Shown here piece by piece: positions 1 to 5,179 of a stretch of 5,281 bases of DNA (position 1 is the first letter of the stretch; each line of letters opens with the position of its first letter). Below the pieces are notes generated by a model. The model searched no databases, had not been told where the DNA came from, and worked only from the letters and a program-made list of their open reading frames with translations. The translations under genes were made by a program, and so were the position numbers. Source of the stretch: Acetobacteraceae bacterium (GTDB lineage: Bacteria > Pseudomonadota > Alphaproteobacteria > Acetobacterales > Acetobacteraceae); assembly GCA_020853405.1 (NCBI GenBank), contig JADYYZ010000483.1:1-5281 (forward strand), written 5' to 3'.

Positions 1-98
1 CCCATGTGGCTGGCGCACTCTGGCACCAGATCGTGCTGCGGGACGGCACGCTCTCGCGCATGCTGGCCGCCAGACCGCGGCCGCGTCCCGCCACGTAA
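1..98 (+). CDS. C-terminal fragment of a probable cytochrome b561-family membrane protein (5' end outside window)
   Basis: An open frame enters from the left edge (first whole codon at position 3) and ends at TAA 96-98. It encodes 31 residues that begin HVAGALWHQIVLRDGTLSRM and end in an Arg/Pro-rich tail. The pattern His-x3-Ala-Leu-x-His-x4-(Arg)-Asp-Gly-x-Leu-x-Arg-Met-Leu is typical of the end of the fourth transmembrane helix and the cytoplasmic tail of bacterial cytochrome b561 proteins. These are di-heme inner-membrane electron carriers, and a His in this helix is a heme ligand. The assignment rests on this short tail only; the rest of the gene, its start and its partners lie outside the window. 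The related b-type subunit of Ni/Fe hydrogenase belongs to the same superfamily and cannot be fully excluded. The gene ends 79 bases before the next start, so it may belong to a separate transcript. Confidence 0.66.
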   Translation, partial: HVAGALWHQIVLRDGTLSRMLAARPRPRPAT

Positions 99-116
99 GC
101 GGTGCGGTGCGGGCAT

Positions 117-143
117 GGCGGTGACAACCGGGCGGTCGCCGCC
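117..143 (+). terminator. Weak terminator-like hairpin in the 79-base gap before the SDR gene
   Basis: Bases 117-125 can pair with 135-143 in a nine-pair stem with one G-T wobble (122/138) and a nine-base loop. It lies between the stop of the b561-like gene and the start of the SDR gene. Only a poor T-run (TAACCTT, 144-150) follows, so it is not a textbook intrinsic terminator. It could equally be a chance GC-rich stem or a leader structure of the following operon. Confidence 0.28.
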
Positions 144-167
144 TAACCTTGCCCGCGCGGACGGTTC

Positions 168-172
168 GGGGA
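168..172 (+). promoter_or_regulatory. Ribosome binding site GGGGA deciding the SDR start
   Basis: GGGGA sits five bases before ATG 178. The frame stays open upstream to an ATG at position 4, but those 58 extra codons run through the end of the preceding gene and resemble no SDR N-terminus. The site therefore supports ATG 178 as the true start. Confidence 0.6.
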
Positions 173-177
173 ATGCG

Positions 178-966
178 ATGCGCGCTCGCCTGGCAGATAA
201 GGTTGCGCTGGTCACCGGCGGTGGCCTGGGCGGGATCGGCGGCGCCTCCACCGTCGCCTTCGCCCGCGAAGGTGCCCGCGTGGTCGTGTGCGACCTCGAT
301 GTCGAGCGCGGCGAGGCCGCCGTCGAGGCCGTGCGCGCTGCCGGAAGCGACGGCCTGTTCGTCGCGACCGATGTCACCCGGGACGACCAGGTGCGCCAGG
401 CGATCGGCCGGGCGGTCGCGCGGTTCGGCGCACTGCACGTGCTGATGTGTTCGGCCGGCGGCTCGATCCCGGCCGACGACTTCATCGCGGATGTCGATCT
501 TGCCGTGTTCGAGCACACGATGCGCCTTGATCTGCTGGGGACCATGCTGGCCTGCCGCTACGCCATTCCGGCGATCATCGCGGCCGGCGGCGGCGCGGTG
601 GTGAACCTCTCGTCCGGCGCCGCACTGCGCGGATCGAGCCCCGCGCATGTCTACACCGCCGCCAAGGGCGGCATCGTGGCGCTGACCCGCGCGCTTGCCG
701 GCACCTATGCGCGCGATCGGGTGCGGGTGAACGCGATCGCGGCCGGGCGAATCCTCAGCCGCCGGATCCTGGAGAGTTTCGGCCCGCCCGGCCAGCCCGG
801 CCCGGTGCCGGACCGGCAGGACGCGGCGGGCCGGCTGAAGGACTATCCGTTCTGGGTCGGCCAGCCCGAGGACATCGCCAGCATCGCGGTGTTCCTGGCA
901 TCGGAGGATTCCCGCATGATCACCGGCGCAACCATCCCGGCCGATGGCGGCCGGTCGGCCTACTGA
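178..966 (+). CDS. SDR-family NAD(P)-dependent oxidoreductase, classical type, with altered active-site positions
   Basis: The 262-residue product has the usual length and layout of a classical short-chain dehydrogenase: a cytoplasmic Rossmann enzyme that oxidises alcohols or reduces ketones with NAD(P). Visible elements are the dinucleotide loop TGGGLGGIG (residues 13-21), an acidic residue at the end of beta-strand 2 (Asp39, which usually favours NAD over NADP), DVT (65-67), CSAG in place of the usual NNAG (91-94), catalytic Ser146, Tyr159-x3-Lys163, RVNAI (173-177) and the late TG-x5-DGG element (249-258). Two oddities stand out. The glycine loop has one residue more than TGxxxGxG, and Asp118 occupies the place of the catalytic-tetrad Asn. 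The RVNAI motif is followed by Ala-Ala-Gly rather than Ala-Pro-Gly. The family is certain, but the substrate cannot be read from the sequence. The start at ATG 178 is backed by GGGGA five bases upstream. The stop lies one base before the Bug gene, so the two are probably co-translated. Confidence 0.93.
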   Translation: MRARLADKVALVTGGGLGGIGGASTVAFAREGARVVVCDLDVERGEAAVEAVRAAGSDGLFVATDVTRDDQVRQAIGRAVARFGALHVLMCSAGGSIPADDFIADVDLAVFEHTMRLDLLGTMLACRYAIPAIIAAGGGAVVNLSSGAALRGSSPAHVYTAAKGGIVALTRALAGTYARDRVRVNAIAAGRILSRRILESFGPPGQPGPVPDRQDAAGRLKDYPFWVGQPEDIASIAVFLASEDSRMITGATIPADGGRSAY

Positions 967-967
967 G

Positions 968-1936
968 ATGCCAGGCGTGAGGCGACGCGCGCTTGCCGCG
1001 CTGCCGGCACTTGCCCTTGCCGGGCACGCTGCCGCCCAGGACTGGCCGAACCGCCCGGTGCGGATCATCGCGCCTGCGCCCGCCGGCGGTGCCAGCGACA
1101 TCTACGCCCGCATCTGTGCGCAGAAGATGGGCGAGATGATGGGAAAGCCCTTCGTGGTGGAGAACCGCGTCGGGGCTGCCGGTCGCATCGGCATGGAGCA
1201 GGCGGCGCGTGCCGCGCCCGACGGGCACACCCTGTTCCTGGGTTCGGCAGCGATCGCGCTGGCCAGGGCGCTCTATCCCAATCTCGGGTTCGACCCGGTG
1301 GGCGATTTCGTGCCGGTCGGCCTGATGGCGCGCACCCAGCAGATGATGGTCGTGCCGCCCGACCTGCCGGTGAGCGACGTGCAGGGGTTCATCGCCTATG
1401 CCAGGGCGCGGCCGGGGCAGCTGGCCTACGCCTCCTCGGGTGTCGGCAATCCGCCGCACCTTGCTGCCGAACTGTTCCGCGCGATGACCGGCACCGAGAT
1501 GACGCACGTGCCTTATGGTGGCGACACGCCCGCGCTGGTCGATGTCATGGCAGGGCGGGTGCAGGTCTTTTTCGGGTCGGTCGCGCCGGCGCTGCCCTTG
1601 CGCGCGGCCGGCCGGCTGCGTGCGCTTGCGGTCAGCGGGCCGACACGCTCGCCTGCCGCCCCGGAACTGCCGACCATCGCCGAGGCGGGCCTTCCCGGGT
1701 ACAATATCTCCGGCTGGTTCGGTCTGCTGGCGCCACGCGGCACGCCGCAACCGGTGATCCTGCAGCTGAACGCGATGATGATCCGCATCATGGCGATGGA
1801 GGATGTGCAGGCGACGCTGCTGAAGGGGGGCGCCGAGCTTGGCGACCCCAGCCTCCCGGCGATGGAGGCGGCGATCCGTGATTCGGTGGCGGTGATCGGA
1901 AACGCCGTGCGGATCGCCGGCATCAGGGTCGAATAG
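968..1936 (+). CDS. Bug/TctC-family periplasmic solute-binding protein (tripartite tricarboxylate transporter receptor)
   Basis: The 322-residue product is the normal size for a Bug receptor, which binds small carboxylates or related solutes in the periplasm and may hand them to a TctAB membrane transporter. It starts with a signal peptide: RRR at 5-7, an Ala/Leu-rich core at 8-19, and a probable cut near Ala-Ala-Ala-Gln (21-24). The mature start WPNRPVRIIAPAPAGGASD is a family hallmark; the glycine loop and Asp44 lie in the ligand pocket. Further family landmarks are VENR (64-67), APDG (83-86), SSGVGNPPHLAAELF (146-160), HVPY (170-173), LRALAVSG (197-204), PTIAEAGLPGY (215-225) and W230-FGLLAP. 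The C-terminus lacks the Trp common in the last helix of this family. ATG 968 is one base after the SDR stop and gives a clean signal peptide. An in-frame ATG at 944 would add eight residues and overlap the SDR gene. No strong ribosome site precedes 968, which suggests coupling to SDR translation. No TctA or TctB gene is visible nearby. Confidence 0.94.
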   Translation: MPGVRRRALAALPALALAGHAAAQDWPNRPVRIIAPAPAGGASDIYARICAQKMGEMMGKPFVVENRVGAAGRIGMEQAARAAPDGHTLFLGSAAIALARALYPNLGFDPVGDFVPVGLMARTQQMMVVPPDLPVSDVQGFIAYARARPGQLAYASSGVGNPPHLAAELFRAMTGTEMTHVPYGGDTPALVDVMAGRVQVFFGSVAPALPLRAAGRLRALAVSGPTRSPAAPELPTIAEAGLPGYNISGWFGLLAPRGTPQPVILQLNAMMIRIMAMEDVQATLLKGGAELGDPSLPAMEAAIRDSVAVIGNAVRIAGIRVE

Positions 1937-1955
1937 TACGGCCGCGAACATCGAC

Positions 1956-2516
1956 ATGCGCCTGCCTGACGCGGACCCGGACGAATCGCCTGAGCTGGCC
2001 GCCGCCTTCGCCGAGTTCCGAAGGACGCGCGGCATCGTCTCGAACGTGATGAAGTCGTTCGCGCATGCGCCGCGGGGCCTGGCCGCGATCGTCGCGCTTG
2101 GCGGCTATTGCCGCTACCAGACCGAGCTTAGCGGGCGGCAGAGGGAGATGGTGATCCTGATCACCGGCCGGGGCGTCGATTATGCCTGGGACCACCACGC
2201 GCCGCTTGGCCTGAAGGCAGGGCTGAGCGAGGCCGAGCTCGGCGCGATCCGGGCGGGCCAGGTGCCACAAGGGCTGCCCGATCACGACCAGGCGCTGGCG
2301 GAATACGTGTTTGCCTATGCCGCGCTTGCGGGCGTGCCGGCGCCGGTATTCGACCGCCTGCGCGCGCACTTCAGCCCGCGCCAGATCACCGACATCAACA
2401 TCATATCCGGCTACTACCTGATGATTGCCGCCTCGATCATCGGCATGGAGGTCACGCTCGACCCCGCCTCCGTGCGCGACGCCGAGACGCGGTTCCACGC
2501 GGCCCGGCACGGATGA
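1956..2516 (+). CDS. Carboxymuconolactone decarboxylase (CMD)-family protein without redox cysteines
   Basis: The product has 186 residues. The core segment LSGRQREMVILIT (58-70), Y76-A-W78-D-H80-H81, then PLGLKAGLSEAELGAIR (83-99) is the pattern of the CMD/AhpD all-helical fold, in which members carry a conserved Glu (here Glu64) and a His (here His81 by alignment with YEWxxH). The Cys-x-x-Cys pair of AhpD-type peroxidase partners is absent, and the only cysteine is Cys52. This favours a decarboxylase or lyase-like or unknown role over peroxide reduction. A second helical segment, ITDINIISGYYLMIAASI (134-151), matches the usual C-terminal part of the fold. At 186 residues it is longer than PcaC-type decarboxylases (about 130) but usual for the loosely named 'CMD family' proteins found beside Bug receptors and dehydrogenases. 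It starts 19 bases after the Bug stop, probably in the same operon. ATG 1956 has no good ribosome site. The exact reaction is unknown. Confidence 0.87.
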   Translation: MRLPDADPDESPELAAAFAEFRRTRGIVSNVMKSFAHAPRGLAAIVALGGYCRYQTELSGRQREMVILITGRGVDYAWDHHAPLGLKAGLSEAELGAIRAGQVPQGLPDHDQALAEYVFAYAALAGVPAPVFDRLRAHFSPRQITDINIISGYYLMIAASIIGMEVTLDPASVRDAETRFHAARHG

Positions 2517-2517
2517 C

Positions 2518-2537
2518 GGCGGTTCGGCCGGGCCGCC
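2518..2537. terminator. Hairpin 1 of a tandem pair between convergent genes
   Basis: Bases 2518-2525 can pair with 2530-2537 (eight pairs, two of them G-T) around a GGCC loop, starting two bases after the stop of the CMD-like gene. There is no T-run. In very GC-rich genomes, stable stems without a T-tract often mark convergent gene ends, so this is read as a possible terminator. Confidence 0.4.
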
Positions 2538-2541
2538 TGGC

Positions 2542-2567
2542 GCGGCCGGTGCCGGGCGCCGGGCCGC
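2542..2567. terminator. Hairpin 2, strong GC stem abutting the hydrolase stop; probable two-way terminator
   Basis: Bases 2542-2545 pair with 2564-2567 and 2546-2552 pair with 2556-2562. This gives 11 pairs (one G-T) with a single bulged G at 2563 and a three-base CGG loop. The stem ends exactly at the stop codon of the alpha/beta hydrolase on the minus strand (2568-2570). Symmetry and position suit a shared stop for both converging transcripts, though there is no T-run on either side. Confidence 0.5.
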
Positions 2568-3389
2568 TCAGCCCAGCCCCCGGATGAAGCGCAGCGCCTC
2601 GGCGGCGCAGCGTTCGGGGGCTGCGTCGCCGATATTGTGCGGCATGCCATCGAACACCACGAGTTCGGCGTTGGCGATCGCCGCCTTCATCGTGTCGTAC
2701 AGGCGGTTCGAGCCGATCGGCTCGTGCCCAGGTGCCACGATCAGCGTCGGGCAGGCGATGCGCGCGAGCTCGGCGGTCCAGTCGCGCGAGGCCATGTGGG
2801 TGACGAATTTTCCGATCCAGGCGGGATCATTGGCACCGACCTGGCGGCAGAACCAGTCCACCATCGCCGGATCGGCATCCGCACCGAAACGGTCGGAGGC
2901 GGTTGCCCGCACGAACGCCTCGATCCCGACCTTGGCGATGCGGGCGGGCCAGCCCGCGGCCTGGGTGCCGAGCAGGCCGGGCGTCGAGGCGAACAGGCAG
3001 AGGCTCGCCACACGCCCGGGGCTTTGCATCGCGAGGTGCTGGGCCACATAGCCGCCCGCGGAAAGCCCGATCGCGTGCACGCTGGCCACGCCCAGGTGAT
3101 CCAGCAGCTCGCGCACGTCATCGACCAGCCGCTCCAGGCTGAAGGGTTTCTCCGGCCCGGGGATCTCCGAACCGCCATGGCCACGAAGTTCCAGGCTGAT
3201 GGTCGGGAATGCGCGCGCGATCGCGGGAATCCAGGCATACCAGCGGCGATAGCACCCCATTGCCGCATGCAGCATCAGCACCGGCGTCGCGCACGTCCGC
3301 CACGGATCGGTGAAATCGTCGATGCGGTAGCAAAGCCGCACGCCATCGCTGGTGGTGAAGAACGCCATGCTGGGCGAAAGCGCGGGCAT
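2568..3389 (-). CDS. Alpha/beta hydrolase-fold enzyme with a probable Ser-Glu-His triad
   Basis: The 273-residue product has the standard size of a single-domain alpha/beta hydrolase. Visible elements in order are: LMLHAAMG (38-45), where HA replaces the usual HG of the oxyanion loop; ELRGHGGS (67-74), a variant of DxRGxGxS; the nucleophile elbow GLSAGG (108-113) with Ser110; a lid region about 135-205; PTLIVAPGHEPIG (214-226), where Glu223 falls on the place of the usual catalytic Asp; and GMPHNIGD (248-255) with catalytic His251. The elbow followed by YVAQHLAMQSPGRVASLCL resembles enol-lactonases and esterases of aromatic catabolism, but this does not fix a substrate. No signal peptide is seen, so it is probably cytoplasmic. 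The start at 3389 is supported by AGGA ten bases upstream (3403-3400). A second ATG at 3368 has no ribosome site. It follows the M28-like gene after 26 bases, probably in one operon, and converges with the CMD-like gene. Confidence 0.9.
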   Translation of the reverse strand: MPALSPSMAFFTTSDGVRLCYRIDDFTDPWRTCATPVLMLHAAMGCYRRWYAWIPAIARAFPTISLELRGHGGSEIPGPEKPFSLERLVDDVRELLDHLGVASVHAIGLSAGGYVAQHLAMQSPGRVASLCLFASTPGLLGTQAAGWPARIAKVGIEAFVRATASDRFGADADPAMVDWFCRQVGANDPAWIGKFVTHMASRDWTAELARIACPTLIVAPGHEPIGSNRLYDTMKAAIANAELVVFDGMPHNIGDAAPERCAAEALRFIRGLG

Positions 3390-3415
3390 GCGTGGAGAAT
3401 CCTGACCGAGGGCAG

Positions 3416-5131
3416 CTAAAGGCGGGTGGCCGCAATCGCCTGGTCGATTGCGTCGGCGATGCGGTTGGTGGCACGCCGGGCGGCGACTTCGGCGAACTTC
3501 GCCGCGTCCGACCCGGCCGGCGCCGCCGCCAGCGCCCGCAGCGGATCGAGCAGCGGATAGGCCGGGAGTTTCAGCGCCGGATCGTGGTCGAAGCGGTTGC
3601 CGTGGGTGTAGTCGATCGGCACCAGCGCACGGCCGAGCCGCATCTTCGCCTGGTTGATCCGCGATGCATCCGCACCCGATGCGTCGAGCGCCGCCGCGTC
3701 GTCCTGCAGCACGCGCACCCGCGCGCGCAGGCGGCCAAGCTCGAACTTGTCGCCCAGCGCGGCATCGAGCGCATCGAGCACGCCGAGCAGGTCCCCGGCG
3801 AACCGGGCATAGTCGTGCGCCAGCACCTCATCGGCCAGCAGCCGCCAGATCGCGTGCACATAGATGCGGGTGTCGCGCGCCAGGAGGTCGGGGTCGATCT
3901 TGTCCAGCGTGTCGTCGGGCGTGTGCCACCACCAGCCGAAGCCGGCGCCCTTTCGCACCTCCCCCGCCCCGGCAAGGATCGCGCCGGCGACGTTCGCGCC
4001 CTCGCCCGCCGGCTGTTCACCCATGCCCATGAACAGCGAGGGGATGCCGATGCCCCAGAACGAGGCATCGCCGGCGCGGCTCATGCGCAGGCCGGTAATC
4101 TGCTGCTGCCCCTCGGTCAGCACAGCCTCGGCAGCGAGGCCCCGGAGTTCGGTAGAGGAGAGCGCGTCGGCCAGCACGGTCGCACCCTTGCCGCCGGTGG
4201 AATCGCAATTGACGTGGGCAACGCACCTGGCCGCGAGCTCGGCCCAGTGATGGTCGGCATACCAGGTCGAGCCGGCATAGCGCCCGTGCGAATGGCCCGA
4301 CCAGAAGCAGAGCCGGAGGCCGCGCCGCCAGCGCGCCCGCCCGGCCGCGGCGACGCGCGCGACCTCCAGCATCGTTGCGTTCGCCGAGCCGTTGTCCATC
4401 ACGCCGAAATGCCAGGTGTCGTGGTGTCCCGAGAACAGCACGAACGGTTCCGCAGCAGCCGCGCCGAGGCGGTGCATGTCGGCGACCAGCAGCGGTATCT
4501 TGCGCCAGCCGGTATCGACGCTGGCCAGCATGCGTGCGGTGACCCTGCCACCCGCGCGCAGGCGGTCGCGGATCGCGCCGCCGTCTTCCGCCGAAACGGT
4601 CAGCACAATGGTCCGCGGCAGGCGCTGGCGCGTCGCTTCGGTCGGGCTGCCCCAGACGGGCGAGATGCACATCTCGTGCAGATGTTCGTGCGCGCTGATA
4701 TGGATCTGGCCGATCGCCCCGTGGCGCGAGGCGGCATCGCTGGGTGCGGGCGCTGCCAGCCCCTCGATCAGCGCGATCCTGCCCTCGATACCGGCGGCGA
4801 GGAGCTCGGCCTCGGTACCGCGCCCGGCATACACGACCTCGCCCGCGAGCCCGCCCTCCGGCGAGGGCCGCGAGAAGGAATGCGTGATGCAGCGGATCGC
4901 GCTGCCATCGACATCCAGCGACGCGGCGCCAGGCAGGCTGATATAGGCATCGTGGAGGATCAGGTCGGTGGCGAACCCGTAGCCCCGGAGTGTTGCTTCC
5001 AGGTAGTGGAAACTCTCCAGCTCCTCGGGGCTGCCGGAAAGCTTCACGCGGCGGGCGAACACCTCGAGGTGCGCCATCATCCGCGCGATATCCACCTCGG
5101 CGGCGGGGGATGCGCTCATGCCTTCAGCCAC
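3416..5131 (-). CDS. M28-family metallopeptidase-like protein with PA-like insert and altered catalytic motif
   Basis: The 571-residue product has the layout of the glutamate carboxypeptidase II/aminopeptidase group: N-terminal part, protease-associated-like insert (about 95-180, with EVVYAGRGTEAEL and the EGRIALIEG strand), M28 zinc-peptidase core (about 215-430), and a helical C-terminal region (about 430-571) comparable to a dimerisation domain. Zinc-site positions seen are His236 in GHHDTW, bridging Asp246 in MDNGSAN, Asp310 in NCDSTG, and His403 in WWWHTPDDTLDKID. The usual Glu-Glu pair (general base and zinc ligand) should lie just before a Gly-Ser; here the segment is FWSGHSHGRYAGS (276-288), with no acidic residue. 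It therefore may use His280 or His282, bind metal differently, or be something other than a standard peptidase. A His-rich stretch (144-152) in the insert is also unusual. No signal peptide or membrane segment is evident, suggesting a cytoplasmic place. GTG 5131 is chosen over ATG 5119 because GAGGA lies five bases upstream. It sits 48 bases after the Bug fragment and 26 before the hydrolase. Substrate unknown. Confidence 0.88.
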   Translation of the reverse strand: MAEGMSASPAAEVDIARMMAHLEVFARRVKLSGSPEELESFHYLEATLRGYGFATDLILHDAYISLPGAASLDVDGSAIRCITHSFSRPSPEGGLAGEVVYAGRGTEAELLAAGIEGRIALIEGLAAPAPSDAASRHGAIGQIHISAHEHLHEMCISPVWGSPTEATRQRLPRTIVLTVSAEDGGAIRDRLRAGGRVTARMLASVDTGWRKIPLLVADMHRLGAAAAEPFVLFSGHHDTWHFGVMDNGSANATMLEVARVAAAGRARWRRGLRLCFWSGHSHGRYAGSTWYADHHWAELAARCVAHVNCDSTGGKGATVLADALSSTELRGLAAEAVLTEGQQQITGLRMSRAGDASFWGIGIPSLFMGMGEQPAGEGANVAGAILAGAGEVRKGAGFGWWWHTPDDTLDKIDPDLLARDTRIYVHAIWRLLADEVLAHDYARFAGDLLGVLDALDAALGDKFELGRLRARVRVLQDDAAALDASGADASRINQAKMRLGRALVPIDYTHGNRFDHDPALKLPAYPLLDPLRALAAAPAGSDAAKFAEVAARRATNRIADAIDQAIAATRL

Positions 5132-5136
5132 GTCGG

Positions 5137-5141
5137 TCCTC
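5137..5141 (-). promoter_or_regulatory. Ribosome binding site GAGGA deciding a GTG start for the M28-like gene
   Basis: On the minus strand GAGGA lies five bases before GTG 5131. The next in-frame ATG (5119) would put it 17 bases away, and the purine run nearest that ATG leaves only one base of spacing. The GTG start is therefore preferred, adding four residues. Confidence 0.6.
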
Positions 5142-5179
5142 GCGCTGCCACTCGCCCATGTGCGTCGCCACGCCCTTCG

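Noticed and set aside
4..177. Extension of the SDR protein to an ATG at position 4
   Set aside because: The 58 extra residues overlap the b561-like tail, are Arg/Pro-rich and do not resemble an SDR N-terminus; ATG 178 has a ribosome site.
149..177. TTGCCC as a possible -35 promoter element before the SDR gene
   Set aside because: The matching -10 position would fall on the start codon region and contains no TATAAT-like sequence.
920..2035. Long open frame (371 codons) on the minus strand opposite the Bug receptor gene
   Set aside because: It is rich in Arg, His and Gly with no recognisable domain, and runs opposite a clear Bug-family gene with a signal peptide. Such long antisense frames are common in GC-rich coding DNA.
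1956..3389. Reading the CMD-like gene and the alpha/beta hydrolase as a pcaC/pcaD (protocatechuate pathway) pair
   Set aside because: They are on opposite strands, the CMD-like protein is much longer than PcaC, and the hydrolase has non-standard active-site motifs. Proximity alone does not support these names.
2637..3419. Plus-strand open frame (260 codons) opposite the alpha/beta hydrolase
   Set aside because: The composition is typical of an antisense shadow, and the minus strand carries all the hydrolase motifs in order.
4661..4676. Inverted repeat CGAGATG-CA-CATCTCG as a possible operator
   Set aside because: It lies deep inside the M28-like coding region and encodes a patterned His/Glu/Met stretch, so a regulatory role is not supported.
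4392..4946. Plus-strand open frame (184 codons) opposite the M28-like gene
   Set aside because: No domain or motif, Ser/Arg/Pro-rich, and opposite a well-supported gene.
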